A stretch of DNA of 64,000 nt from Hyphococcus lacteus (GTDB lineage: Bacteria; Pseudomonadota; Alphaproteobacteria; Caulobacterales; Parvularculaceae): positions 1,612,001 to 1,676,000 of the forward strand of contig NZ_JBEHZE010000001.1 in assembly GCF_041058985.1 (NCBI RefSeq), written 5' to 3'. The notes under the pieces are model-generated. The model searched no databases. It had not been told where the DNA came from and was given only the letters and a program-made list of their open reading frames with translations. The position numbers were made by a program, and so were the translations under genes. Shown here in pieces: positions 35,796 to 44,465 of the stretch. How positions within the stretch are numbered: the first letter of the stretch is position 1; every line of letters begins with the position of its first letter.

Positions 35796-36824
35796 ATGAA
35801 ATCTTTACTCAGGGCCAAGTCGCATCTGCTTGCCGCTGCATTACTCGCAGCGCCATTTGTTATGGGTAATGCGTTTGCTGCTGGTGGTATCGGGCTTGAG
35901 GATGTGCAGGTTGGTGAACGCGATCTGCAAACCCGCATCGCGCTTATCTGTGAGGGGCCGTGCAGTATTGAAAAACGTGCCGATCAACAGTTTTTCTTGC
36001 GCGGTGTTTCCTCTGATATGTCGCTTGACCTGACGGATCGTAGCAAAAACCTTGACGGTTTTGAGCTGATCCCCGAAATCTCGGGCAGCCTCATGAGCGT
36101 CAATCCTGCGCGATTGATTGAATACGCAAATGCGAAACCGTGCGTTATTTCAGAACGTGCTGCGACATGTATTGATCTATTCTTTGCCGATGCAAAACCG
36201 CGCTCAGCGCAGATAGCGACGCCGGTGTTAAATGCTTCGGTGCCGAGTGTTGAAAAGCCGGTTTTGCGTGAAAGTGCGCCCGAGCGGTTGTCGCGCTTTT
36301 CTGCGTTGGCCCCGCCAGAGCGTCTGACGCCGCCGACAGGTGCACGTCTCGCGAGTGTGCAACCCGTTCAACAGCCGCCGGTGCCTGCGCTGCGTGAGCA
36401 GCAGGTAGTTTCTCGTCCATTACAGGCGCAAGCCGCTCACCGTCAGCTGCAGACAACACCACGAGCGCCCGCGCAACCCTTTAACTATACCGACAGGGTC
36501 AAAGCCCTTTTGGGTAAGAACCTGTCGCAGGGATATTGCGCGTCCGCTAAGGCTAGCCTTCAGAGCGACGCATGGGCGCTCGAATCCATGGTTGATGTGG
36601 GTTTGTGTGAGGCTGCTGCGGGCAACGCCGAACTCGCCGAGACAATGCTGTCGCGGTTGTTGGAGTATACGCCTGACAATTATGAGGCCCATGTGGGCCG
36701 CGCGTTGATTGCGTTACAGGCTGGCGAGAAAAGCATTGCACGGCGCTATTTCCAAGACGCGCTTGATGCGCCGCCCCCAATTGAAGAATCGACCCGTATT
36801 GTCGAAGCAATGCGCGCACTTTAG
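35796..36824 (+). CDS. Secreted protein with proline-rich linker and TPR-like C-terminus
   Basis: 342 residues, family not recognised. Signal peptide ends near NAFAAG (about 29). An N-terminal domain (30-125) has paired cysteines (ICEGPCSIE, PCVISERAATC). A Pro/Ala/Gln-rich linker spans about 140-225. The C-terminal part (about 230-342) is helical with a TPR-like block, AGNAELAETMLSRLLEYTPD and YEAHVGRALIALQAGEKSIA. Possibly an envelope scaffold. It lies 115 bases before glyQ. Confidence 0.75.
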   Translation: MKSLLRAKSHLLAAALLAAPFVMGNAFAAGGIGLEDVQVGERDLQTRIALICEGPCSIEKRADQQFFLRGVSSDMSLDLTDRSKNLDGFELIPEISGSLMSVNPARLIEYANAKPCVISERAATCIDLFFADAKPRSAQIATPVLNASVPSVEKPVLRESAPERLSRFSALAPPERLTPPTGARLASVQPVQQPPVPALREQQVVSRPLQAQAAHRQLQTTPRAPAQPFNYTDRVKALLGKNLSQGYCASAKASLQSDAWALESMVDVGLCEAAAGNAELAETMLSRLLEYTPDNYEAHVGRALIALQAGEKSIARRYFQDALDAPPPIEESTRIVEAMRAL

Positions 36825-36939
36825 GCGTATTTCCTGCAAATTAGAGGCGGGGGTAGCCTTCCAAAGCTTGACGTTGCTATGGGGCGCTCTTAGCGTCCGC
36901 GCAAATTTCAAATGGCTTTGACGAATTGGCGCGAAAACA

Positions 36940-37878
36940 ATGACCACGCAGAAAAAGAAGCAATCCTTTCAGGGGTTAATCCTCACGCTCCAACAATATT
37001 GGGCGGATCAGGGCTGCGTTATTTTGCAACCCTATGACAAAGAAGTTGGCGCGGGGACGTTTCACCCGGCGACGACATTGCGTTCTTTGGGGCCAAAGCC
37101 ATGGAAGGCAGCCTATGTTCAACCATGCCGCCGTCCGACCGATGGCCGCTTTGGATCGAACCCAAATCGCTTCCAGCATTATTACCAGTTTCAGGTGGTG
37201 CTTAAGCCGTCACCGGACAATATACAGGAGCTATATCTAGCGTCGCTTGATGCGATTGGGGTTGATCGTTCCGTACACGACATTCGTTTCGTTGAGGATG
37301 ATTGGGAAAGCCCAACCCTGGGCGCATGGGGCCTTGGGTGGGAAGTCTGGTGCGACGGTATGGAAGTCACCCAGTTCACGTATTTTCAGCAAGTCGGCGG
37401 GGTCGATTGCAAGCCCGTAACCGGGGAGATTACCTATGGGCTGGAGCGCCTTGCGATGTATGTGCAGGGTGTCGATAATGGTTACGACCTCGACTTTAAC
37501 GGTGCCGAAGGCGACGATGCGGTTACCTATGGTGACGTGTTTCATCAGCAGGAAGTTGAGTTTTCAAAGTATAATTTTGATCTCGCAGACACTGATGTAT
37601 TGCTTGATCAGTTCCGCGAAGCAGAAGCCGCGTGCCTTAGTGTGATTAAAGCGGGTGAGGCGGCTGGGACGTCTTTTGCGCTTCCGGCCTATGATCATTG
37701 TATTGCCGCAAGCCATTTATTCAATTTGCTTGACGCGCGCGGCGTTATTTCCGCGACAGAGCGGCAGTCCTATATTCTTCGTGTGCGGACCTTGTCAAAG
37801 GCTTGTTGCGAGGCGTGGTTAAAAAGCCCGCAGGGCCGAAGTGCCGGTGCGGGGATCGTCGATTACGCGGAGGCATAA
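36940..37878 (+). CDS. glyQ: Glycyl-tRNA synthetase alpha subunit
   Basis: 312 residues. Class II catalytic subunit of the heterotetrameric bacterial glycyl-tRNA synthetase. Seen: FQGLILTLQQYWADQGCVILQPYD at the start, motif 2 region GRFGSNPNRFQHYYQFQVVLKPSP, and ITYGLERLAMYVQGVDNGYDL as motif 3. Unlike the usual adjacent arrangement, glyS lies about 2.6 kb downstream on the same strand. The stop overlaps the next gene's ATG (TAATG). Confidence 0.97.
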   Translation: MTTQKKKQSFQGLILTLQQYWADQGCVILQPYDKEVGAGTFHPATTLRSLGPKPWKAAYVQPCRRPTDGRFGSNPNRFQHYYQFQVVLKPSPDNIQELYLASLDAIGVDRSVHDIRFVEDDWESPTLGAWGLGWEVWCDGMEVTQFTYFQQVGGVDCKPVTGEITYGLERLAMYVQGVDNGYDLDFNGAEGDDAVTYGDVFHQQEVEFSKYNFDLADTDVLLDQFREAEAACLSVIKAGEAAGTSFALPAYDHCIAASHLFNLLDARGVISATERQSYILRVRTLSKACCEAWLKSPQGRSAGAGIVDYAEA

Positions 37879-38345
37879 TGGTCAGTTTGCCGCTTGAAGG
37901 CGGATGTCAGTGTGGGGCATTGCGCTATGAATTAGCGGCAGCGCCCCTGATGATTTACGCCTGTCATTGCACTAACTGCCAAAAACAAACCGGTAGTGCA
38001 TTTGTTCTATCGGCGACCGTGCCAGAAGCTGCGTTTTCTTTTAATCGCGGTACGGCATCAAAAACCGAATGGACATCCGATGCGGGAAATAAGCGCTTTG
38101 GTTATTTCTGCAATGATTGCGGCAGCCGCATTGCCAATGGTCAAAGTCCATCAATTGGTATTTTAAGCCTGCGAGCGGGGACATTCGATGACACTAGCTG
38201 GGTTCGCCCTGCTGGTCATATTTGGGTGAAAAGCGCCCAAAACTGGTTCAAGTTTGCTGCTGATGATCTTTTGTCGGACGAGCAGCCTACGGACTACAGC
38301 CCTTTTATGACGCGGTTCCAGAGCTTTGGCCTATTCGCTAAATAG
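37878..38345 (+). CDS. GFA family (glutathione-dependent formaldehyde-activating-like) protein
   Basis: 155 residues. Zinc-binding CENP-V/GFA fold. Seen: GGCQCGALRYEL, CHCTNCQKQTGSAF and YFCNDCGSRI, giving the seven cysteines expected for the two zinc sites. The family name comes from a glutathione-formaldehyde enzyme, but most members have no proven activity. Coupled to glyQ by a one-base TAATG overlap. Confidence 0.9.
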   Translation: MVSLPLEGGCQCGALRYELAAAPLMIYACHCTNCQKQTGSAFVLSATVPEAAFSFNRGTASKTEWTSDAGNKRFGYFCNDCGSRIANGQSPSIGILSLRAGTFDDTSWVRPAGHIWVKSAQNWFKFAADDLLSDEQPTDYSPFMTRFQSFGLFAK

Positions 38346-38361
38346 CCGAATTTACGCTCCA

Positions 38362-38391
38362 TTGCTCGCTTATCGCGAAACACCGTATAAT
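38362..38391 (+). promoter_or_regulatory. Sigma-70-type promoter before the DUF1761 gene
   Basis: A perfect -10 TATAAT (38386-38391) lies 18 bases after TTGCTC (38362-38367), which is a partial -35. The ATG is 29 bases downstream behind GGGAGGG. This may allow expression of the downstream genes separately from glyQ. Confidence 0.55.
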
Positions 38392-38420
38392 CCGCCCTCA
38401 ACATAAAAGGGAGGGTCAAC

Positions 38421-38831
38421 ATGCCCAGAGTTTTAGGTTTGAATCTCGTTGGTGTTTTGGTCGCAACGCTTGCGTTCTGGATGGTTGGGTTCGTTTGGTA
38501 TGGGTTGGTGTTTGCCGAAATTTGGATGGAGGCAAACGGCGTTACGGCTGAAACCGCTGGGGCCGGCGGTAGTCTTTATATGCTTGGGGGCTTCGTCATT
38601 ACACTGATGCAAGTTATCGGCATTGGCTTGGTGCTGAAGTGGAAAGGTGTCGCCACCATGGGGGCTGCCGTGATGACGGCCGTTATCTTGTGGTTCTTTC
38701 TCGCGCTCCCCTTTGCGAATTATGCATATCTCTATAGTCCTGCGCACAACACGACCTTGTTGCTGATTGATGCATCGCATTTACTCGTCGGATGGGTTGT
38801 ATCGGCGGTGGTGTTGTCCTTGATTAAATAG
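38421..38831 (+). CDS. DUF1761 family membrane protein
   Basis: 136 residues with four transmembrane segments: GVLVATLAFWMVGFVWYGLVF, YMLGGFVITLMQVIGIGLVL, GAAVMTAVILWFFLALPFA and LLIDASHLLVGWVVSAVVL. The WYG motif in the first helix is typical of DUF1761. Function unknown. It has its own promoter-like sequence and a strong terminator after it. Confidence 0.85.
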   Translation: MPRVLGLNLVGVLVATLAFWMVGFVWYGLVFAEIWMEANGVTAETAGAGGSLYMLGGFVITLMQVIGIGLVLKWKGVATMGAAVMTAVILWFFLALPFANYAYLYSPAHNTTLLLIDASHLLVGWVVSAVVLSLIK

Positions 38832-38859
38832 GGGCGAACGCCCATCATTGATGGAGACA

Positions 38860-38890
38860 GGGCGGCGTTTGCGCCGCCCGTTTTTTTTTT
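38860..38890 (+). terminator. Strong rho-independent terminator after the DUF1761 gene
   Basis: GGGCGGCG and CGCCGCCC pair perfectly around a TTTG loop, followed by G and ten T. It ends directly at the first possible start of mtgA, so mtgA needs readthrough or its own signal, or its RBS lies just past the T-run. Confidence 0.93.
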
Positions 38891-38902
38891 ATGGAGTGCT
38901 GC

Positions 38903-39655
38903 ATGGCGTTGACTGCGCCAAAAAGAACCAAACCAAAAACCAAGCGGCGCAAGAAAAAAGCGACTGCGAAAAACAAAGTTGCGCGCGGGTTTCGGCTTGC
39001 GGGGTTTGTGCTGTTCGGGCTGGTGCTTGGGTCGGTTGTTTGGGCGGGGCTTTATCGGGTTGCGCCGCCGCCGGGGACGATCTTGATGCTTCAGCGCAAG
39101 ATGAGCGGCGACGTAATTATCCATCCTTGGGTGCCGCTCGACGAGATTTCGCCGCATCTGGTGACGGCGGTAATCGCTGCTGAAGACACGCGGTTTTGCC
39201 TTCATAATGGCATTGACCTAGAGGCCATTGATAAAGCGCTGATTGAGAAAAAGAACGGTCGCAAGCTGCGCGGTGCATCGACCATTTCGCAACAGACCGC
39301 GAAGAACGCTTTTTTCTGGAACGGCGGCGGTTGGGTTAGAAAAGGCGGCGAGGCGTGGATGACCGTCGTCATCGAAAGCCTATGGCCGAAACGCCGTATT
39401 ATGGAAGTTTATCTGAACGTGGCCGAATGGGGTGATGGACATTTCGGAGCCGAGGCAGCTGCGCGTGCGCGCTTCGGCAAAAGCGCACGTGACCTGACCC
39501 GTCAAGAGGCGGCATTGCTTGCTAGCGTTTTGCCGAACCCTCATAAATGGCGCGTTGATCCGCCGGGGCCTTATGTTCGTGGCCGGGCAGGAACAATTCG
39601 CGCACGAATGAATAACGTGCGCCGCGACGGGCTCGATCACTGCGTTTTGCGTTAA
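38903..39655 (+). CDS. mtgA: Monofunctional biosynthetic peptidoglycan transglycosylase
   Basis: 250 residues. Polymerises lipid II into glycan strands (GT51) outside the inner membrane. Seen: a lysine-rich N-terminus, one transmembrane anchor (about 32-50), the GT51 catalytic motif AAEDTRF (E94), RGASTISQQTAKN, and the WPKRRIMEVYLNVAEWG motif. There is no transpeptidase domain. Start set at the second ATG with GGAG six bases ahead; the first ATG at 38891 abuts the upstream terminator's T-run. Confidence 0.93.
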   Translation: MALTAPKRTKPKTKRRKKKATAKNKVARGFRLAGFVLFGLVLGSVVWAGLYRVAPPPGTILMLQRKMSGDVIIHPWVPLDEISPHLVTAVIAAEDTRFCLHNGIDLEAIDKALIEKKNGRKLRGASTISQQTAKNAFFWNGGGWVRKGGEAWMTVVIESLWPKRRIMEVYLNVAEWGDGHFGAEAAARARFGKSARDLTRQEAALLASVLPNPHKWRVDPPGPYVRGRAGTIRARMNNVRRDGLDHCVLR

Positions 39656-39666
39656 CAGGAGTTTTT

Positions 39667-40002
39667 ATGCCCAACGCTTATATCCAATTAGCGATTGCCA
39701 TTGTTGCTGAAGTTATTGGCACGAGTGCCCTTAAAGCGTCGGACAATTTTACGAACCTGATTCCGTCACTTTTGGTTGTTACCGGTTACGGCATCTCATT
39801 TTATCTTTTGGCGAATGTCGTCAAGGAGATTCCAGTTGGTATCACCTATGCGATATGGTCTGGCGCTGGCATCGTGTTAGTGGCACTGATCAGCATTGTT
39901 CTTTATCGTCAGATACCAGACCTTGCGGCGTGGTTGGGCATGGCCTTGATCATCGCCGGTATTATGGTGATGAATCTGTTTTCGAATATGAGTGGGCATT
40001 AA
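39667..40002 (+). CDS. Small multidrug resistance (SMR/EmrE) family transporter
   Basis: 111 residues, four transmembrane helices. Seen: the essential membrane glutamate in AIVAEVIGTSALK (E15) and the family segments YGISFYLLANVVKEIPVGITYAIWSG-type and GIVLVALI. Proton-coupled exporter of lipophilic cations or, in some branches, guanidinium. No guanidine riboswitch is seen upstream. AGGAG precedes the ATG; the stop touches the next gene's ATG. Confidence 0.93.
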   Translation: MPNAYIQLAIAIVAEVIGTSALKASDNFTNLIPSLLVVTGYGISFYLLANVVKEIPVGITYAIWSGAGIVLVALISIVLYRQIPDLAAWLGMALIIAGIMVMNLFSNMSGH

Positions 40003-40449
40003 ATGGCGAATACGACCTCCGAACGACACACTGACATCCTGAACGGGTATAAAGATGGTGGATCACGCTTTAATGATTGGTCGCGCGAAAAGCTGGGCGA
40101 CTTTACCCTGACTGATTGGTCGTGGGGGGCGCTTAATTTGTTGTGGGATATTGATGACCGGTTTGTCATGCCCGATGGCGTGATGTTTGGGGGCCATATT
40201 GCGTCAGTGGCCGATCATGTGGCGGGTCTGACGGCGATGACAGTTCTGAGCGACAATAAAGAGCGATTTCGGACGTCCCGGCTTGAGACCAACTTTTTCC
40301 GCCCCCTCATGATGCCGCTGGCCAAGATTGCGGGGCGGGTGACCAATGCGTCCAAGACCCTGATCCACGTCGAGGCGGACTTTCTTAATGCAGAGGACAA
40401 ACTGGCCGTTCGCATCAATGCGGTGCAGGTTCGGCGGATGACCGGCTAA
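40003..40449 (+). CDS. PaaI-like hotdog-fold thioesterase
   Basis: 148 residues. Hotdog-fold acyl-CoA thioesterase family. Seen: MFGGHIASVADHVAGLTAMT, corresponding to the PaaI/4HBT GG-helix, and RTSRLETNFFRPLMMPLAKIAGRV. The substrate is unknown. Its ATG directly follows the stop of the SMR gene, and glyS follows 43 bases later. Confidence 0.82.
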   Translation: MANTTSERHTDILNGYKDGGSRFNDWSREKLGDFTLTDWSWGALNLLWDIDDRFVMPDGVMFGGHIASVADHVAGLTAMTVLSDNKERFRTSRLETNFFRPLMMPLAKIAGRVTNASKTLIHVEADFLNAEDKLAVRINAVQVRRMTG

Positions 40450-40492
40450 AGCCGCTTGCTCATAGGGCCAAGCCCCACTAGAAACCGGCCCC

Positions 40493-42571
40493 ATGCCAGA
40501 ACTTCTTTTAGAAATCTTCTCCGAAGAGATCCCCGCCCGAATGCAGCCCCGCGCTGCTGCTGATCTTGAGCGCGCCGTCAACAAGGCGCTCATTGATGCT
40601 GGATATCTGCCCGAAGGGGTAAAAGCGTTCTCTGGCCCGCGCCGCCTGACGGTGGTCGCAACCGGTCTGCCGGCGCGTCAGCCCGACCGGCGCGAAGAGA
40701 AAAAAGGCCCGCGCGTTGGCGCGCCTGATCGCGCGGTGGAGGGGTTCTTGAAATCTGCGGGCCTAACCTCGCTTGATGAATGCGAGCAACGCGAAGACAA
40801 AAAGGGTGCCTATTGGGTCGCGGTGATTGATCAAAAGGGCCGCGAGACCGCCAGTTTTATTGCTGATCTGATCCCTGAAATTGTGAGCGGCTTTTCGTGG
40901 CCAAAGTCCATGCGTTGGGGTGATGGCGATCTACGCTGGGTGCGACCGATCCATTCGATCCTATGCGTGTTTGACGGCGAGGTCGTACCGTTTGAGATCG
41001 ACGGCATTGCCGCCGGCGACAAATCTGACGGCCACCGTTTTATGGGCAAAGGCGAGATCACGGCACGGTCATTTGAGGCATATGCCGGTGCGCTGCGCGA
41101 CGGCAAGGTGATCCTTGATGCCGAAGAGCGGAAAGAGCTAATCGCTCGCGATGCTGAAACCTTATGCAACGCGCAAGGATTAGCACTCGTTGAGGATGCG
41201 GGACTGTTGGCCGAGGTAACGGGGCTGGCGGAATGGCCGATCGTGATGATGGGCACCTATGACGAGAAATTCCTCGCGCTGCCCGATGAAGTGTTGACCG
41301 CATCCATGCGCGGGCATCAGAAATATTTCTCGGTCAGCAATCCAAAGACCGGACGGCTCGCGAACAAATTTGTCTATGTGGCCAATCTCGAAGCGCCCGA
41401 TGGCGGCGCGGCCATGCGCACCGGCTATGAGCGGGTTTTGACTGCGCGGTTGTCCGATGGCTGGTATCTTTATAACCAGGATCTCGGCACGAAACTCGCC
41501 GACCGGATCGACGATCTCGACAAGGTTACATTCTTTGAAGGGCTTGGCTCTGTGGGTGACAAAGCCCGCCGGATTGCGGCCCTCGCGCGCGAGATTGCGC
41601 CTACGGTCGGCGCGGACCCCGATGTGGCCGAACGCGCAGCGAAGCTGGCCAAGGCCGATTTGGTCACGGGTATGGTCTATGAATTCCCTGAGCTACAGGG
41701 CGTGATGGGCCGTTATTATGCGATAGAGCAGGGCGAAAGCGCCGACATCGCTGATGCGATCCGCGATCATTACAAGCCAGCCGGCCAAGATGATGACGTG
41801 CCCACCAACCCGGTTTCCGTGGCCGTGGCGCTTGCCGATAAAATTGATACGCTTACGGCCTTTTGGGCGATTGACCAAAAGCCAACAGGCTCGAAAGACC
41901 CATTCGCACTGCGCCGCGCCGCATTGGGCGTGATCCAGCTGATCGAAGAAAACACAGTTCGCATAGAGTTGATGCTGCTGGTGAAAGAGGCAATCAGCGG
42001 TTTGGGCGCGATCGCAAAGGAAGGTGGATTCGGCGAGAACCTCGTTTCTTTCTTCCATGACCGCCTTAAAGTCTATCTAAAGGACAAAGGCCACAAGCAC
42101 GATGCGATTGATGCCGTATTGGTCACCGCCGATGGCGTGCTTGCGGATGATTTCGTATTGGTCGCGTCAAAGCTTTCTGCATTGGAAGCATTTCTCAAAA
42201 CTGATGATGGGGCGAACCTCGCAGCCGCCTATAAACGCGCAGCGAATATTCTGAAGGCGGAAGAAAAGAAAGACAAAAAACCCGCCGATCCGAATGGTGT
42301 AGAGGAAAACCGCCTCGCGGAAGCCGAAGAAAAAGCGCTCTTTAATGCGCTGAAAGACGCGGAAACCAAAACCGAAAAAGCGGTCGCCGCAGAGGACTTT
42401 GAAGCCGCGATGACAGCACTTAGCGGCCTGCGCGGCCCGCTTGATGCGTTCTTTGAAAAGGTCACGGTCAATGCGGACGATGCGGACCTTCGCGCCAATC
42501 GCCTATCGCTATTGGCGCGCTTCCGCGCTGCAACCTCAAGCCTCTCCGATTTCTCAAAACTAGAGGGCTAA
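40493..42571 (+). CDS. glyS: Glycyl-tRNA synthetase beta subunit
   Basis: 692 residues, the usual size. Seen: PELLLEIFSEEIPARMQPRA at the N-terminus, KKGPRVGAPDRAVEGFLKS, the SMRWGDGDLRWVRPIHSI segment, HQKYFSV and the late DPFALRRAALGVIQLI typical of GlyS. It contributes tRNA binding and is required for activity with GlyQ. A Lys/Glu-rich stretch near residues 590-610 looks like a flexible linker. Confidence 0.97.
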   Translation: MPELLLEIFSEEIPARMQPRAAADLERAVNKALIDAGYLPEGVKAFSGPRRLTVVATGLPARQPDRREEKKGPRVGAPDRAVEGFLKSAGLTSLDECEQREDKKGAYWVAVIDQKGRETASFIADLIPEIVSGFSWPKSMRWGDGDLRWVRPIHSILCVFDGEVVPFEIDGIAAGDKSDGHRFMGKGEITARSFEAYAGALRDGKVILDAEERKELIARDAETLCNAQGLALVEDAGLLAEVTGLAEWPIVMMGTYDEKFLALPDEVLTASMRGHQKYFSVSNPKTGRLANKFVYVANLEAPDGGAAMRTGYERVLTARLSDGWYLYNQDLGTKLADRIDDLDKVTFFEGLGSVGDKARRIAALAREIAPTVGADPDVAERAAKLAKADLVTGMVYEFPELQGVMGRYYAIEQGESADIADAIRDHYKPAGQDDDVPTNPVSVAVALADKIDTLTAFWAIDQKPTGSKDPFALRRAALGVIQLIEENTVRIELMLLVKEAISGLGAIAKEGGFGENLVSFFHDRLKVYLKDKGHKHDAIDAVLVTADGVLADDFVLVASKLSALEAFLKTDDGANLAAAYKRAANILKAEEKKDKKPADPNGVEENRLAEAEEKALFNALKDAETKTEKAVAAEDFEAAMTALSGLRGPLDAFFEKVTVNADDADLRANRLSLLARFRAATSSLSDFSKLEG

Positions 42572-42743
42572 CACACGCAAGTATAGCTGCAGCGTTATCT
42601 TGCAGAATTTGATTTTCGTTACAATAATCGCTCCGCCGTCGGCGTTGAGGATAAGGCTCGCGGTGACAACCTTTTCGGGGTATCGTTGGAAAGCGACTAA
42701 ACTACCGGGCCTCGTCAGTAAACAACAGCTAAGGCAATTAGAA

Positions 42744-43427
42744 ATGTCACGTCTGGATTTGCTAGAAATGGGTATCTATACAATTCCCGATGTTGCGGAG
42801 CTTGTCGAAGCTACACAAGAAGATGTTCGTATATGGGTTGAAGGTAAAAAAAACAGACAAGACCCCGTCATCACAAATCAGCTTGGTCGTGTTGGCGGGA
42901 AAACTGCGGTTAGTTTTGCAAATCTGATGGAGCTTAGGTTTATTGCGCGCTTTTCTAACGCAGGAGTACGCTTGAATGAAATTCGGAACATAATGGATGA
43001 AGCAAAGGAACTATTGGATCATCCGCATCCGTTTGCAACTCGTTCAGTATTCAAAACAGACGGTCGAAAAATTGTTGCGGAGCTTGCTAGAAAAAACGGC
43101 CTAAATTTGATCTATGATCTGCGGTCTACGAATTACGAGATGCCATCTGTTGTAATGAAGTCCTTTAAAGAGAACGTTATATTTGATCCGGATGGAGAAG
43201 CTATACAATGGACTCCGAGGCCGGACATTGCGCCTAATGTAATTGTGCATCCGTGCATCGCTTTCGGGCACCCCGTATTAAAACGTAGTCAAATACCAAC
43301 CGAAACTTTGGCTAAGTCTGTAAAGGTCGAAGGCAATATTGGGTTCGTTGCGGATATCTATGACATTTCTGAACGATATGTCAGAGAAGCTGTGAAGTTT
43401 GAGGCTAGCTTAGAGAAAGCCGCTTGA
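42744..43427 (+). CDS. DUF433 protein with MerR-like HTH, putative antitoxin
   Basis: 227 residues from the chosen ATG. N-terminal MerR-like helix-turn-helix (YTIPDVAELVEATQEDVRIWV), a middle region, and a C-terminal DUF433 domain (about 165-220: VHPCIAFGHPVLKRSQIPT and VADIYDISERYVREAVKFE). DUF433 proteins are frequent antitoxins beside PIN-like toxins. The next gene is a PIN-like protein whose TTG start overlaps this stop codon (TTGA). A TTG at 42600 in the same frame would add 48 residues without family character. The base composition is more A+T-rich than glyS. Confidence 0.82.
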   Translation: MSRLDLLEMGIYTIPDVAELVEATQEDVRIWVEGKKNRQDPVITNQLGRVGGKTAVSFANLMELRFIARFSNAGVRLNEIRNIMDEAKELLDHPHPFATRSVFKTDGRKIVAELARKNGLNLIYDLRSTNYEMPSVVMKSFKENVIFDPDGEAIQWTPRPDIAPNVIVHPCIAFGHPVLKRSQIPTETLAKSVKVEGNIGFVADIYDISERYVREAVKFEASLEKAA

Positions 43428-44110
43428 AAGTTGTATTTGATCAGAATGTTCCTATCGGCATGGTGAGAGTCCTAAGAGGCTTCGCTAACGAACGTCAATT
43501 TCGCAAAATTTCCGGCCATTTCGACATTAAAGCGGCGGATGATTACGCACCAAAACCCGGTGATTTGGATTATCGTCCAAACGACGACACACCTTGGTTA
43601 CAGCGATTTGCTGACGATGGCGGCAAGGTAGTAATATCGGGTGATGTAAACATGCGACACCGGCCCCACGAACGGCTCGCTCTAATAGAGCACGGATTTA
43701 TTGTCATATTCTTTGAGGCGCAATGGTCGGAGTGGAAGTTCTGGCGCAAGTGTGCACTCCTGGTTCTCTGGTGGCCCGAAATCGCAACGAAAGTTAAACG
43801 AACTAAGGCGAAAAAATCCTTTTTCGTTGTGCCGGCTAAATGGACAGTGGACGGAAAACTCCGGACCATTCCCAACAAAGACCCGAAGCTGTTAAAGATT
43901 GAACGGCGCAGAGCTGTGGAGCGCAGTAAGAAGAAAAAAACGAAAGTGGCCGCAAAGTGCGGTGATGGCCCTTTGTTCGAATATGCGGATAAAGCAACAC
44001 GGAAACGGAAACGAAAGAAAGATGCCAAGAAAAAAGATAATAAGAAGCGCCCATCTGCACGAAAGCGAGTTGATTCCGGTAAATCACGCCAGTTAATAAA
44101 GAAGACATAA
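43424..44110 (+). CDS. PIN-like (VapC45-type) putative ribonuclease toxin with long basic tail
   Basis: 228 residues. The first ~130 residues fit the PIN-like family paired with DUF433: VFDQNVPIGMVRVLRG with acidic D6, DIKAADDY, ISGDVNMRHRPHERLALIEHG and FIVIFFEAQW. The remaining ~95 residues are highly basic (KKKKTKVAAK, TRKRKRKKDAKKKDNKKR), far beyond the usual PIN length, and probably bind RNA or DNA. Start is TTG overlapping the antitoxin stop; the next Met (residue 13) would remove the catalytic D6. Toxin activity is inferred from family and gene pairing. Confidence 0.75.
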   Translation: MKVVFDQNVPIGMVRVLRGFANERQFRKISGHFDIKAADDYAPKPGDLDYRPNDDTPWLQRFADDGGKVVISGDVNMRHRPHERLALIEHGFIVIFFEAQWSEWKFWRKCALLVLWWPEIATKVKRTKAKKSFFVVPAKWTVDGKLRTIPNKDPKLLKIERRRAVERSKKKKTKVAAKCGDGPLFEYADKATRKRKRKKDAKKKDNKKRPSARKRVDSGKSRQLIKKT

Positions 44111-44119
44111 GAGATTGAG

Positions 44120-44209
44120 GTGGATCAGGAAAGCGATGAGCCCGCCGATTCTATCATGGAACGGCTCGGCTCAACATCGTCTAAGCAGTACAGGGATGAG
44201 AGGCAATGA
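44120..44209 (+). CDS. Possible 29-residue peptide between PIN-like gene and wHTH-like gene
   Basis: A GTG start gives VDQESDEPADSIMERLGSTS and nine more residues, ending in a TGA that overlaps the next gene's ATG (ATGA). It lies in the same frame as the PIN-like gene just after its TAA stop, so it might instead be the lost C-terminal end of that protein. Evidence is weak. Confidence 0.2.
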   Translation: MDQESDEPADSIMERLGSTSSKQYRDERQ

Positions 44210-44388
44210 AAGACGACGAATTGCGCGAAGTGATTATCACGATGTTTAGTGGCGGGGTCGTAAATACGAAGGCAATCGAAGCGCTTCACGATCGCGGATA
44301 TATTCGTAACATCTCAGAAACGCCTGACGAAAAACGTTGCTGGGAGATTACCGACGAGGGAAAATCGTTCGCAGGATTGGATGTCTAA
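44206..44388 (+). CDS. Small winged-helix-like protein, 60 residues
   Basis: 60 residues, cytoplasmic, acidic. MKDDELREVIITMFSGGVVN then a helix, RGYIRNISETPDEKRCWEITDEG, ending GKSFAGLDV. The helix followed by a W-x-I-T-D-E-G hairpin looks like a short winged-helix domain, as in small DNA-binding regulators. No exact family recognised. GAGAGG precedes the ATG. It follows the PIN-like gene by 95 bases and may belong to the same accessory cluster. Confidence 0.6.
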   Translation: MKDDELREVIITMFSGGVVNTKAIEALHDRGYIRNISETPDEKRCWEITDEGKSFAGLDV

Positions 44389-44431
44389 AAGGCGAGTCAA
44401 ATTAGTCGGTTACGGACGTACTTTTTAGATG

Positions 44432-44437
44432 TATAAT
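44432..44437 (+). promoter_or_regulatory. Orphan TATAAT promoter-like sequence
   Basis: A perfect -10 TATAAT with TTACGG 16 bases upstream faces right, toward the short DUF559-like remnant and the convergent sulfotransferase gene. It may be the relic of the promoter of the truncated gene. Confidence 0.3.
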
Positions 44438-44465
44438 TCCTCCCCGCAGGGGCGGCGGCAAATAA

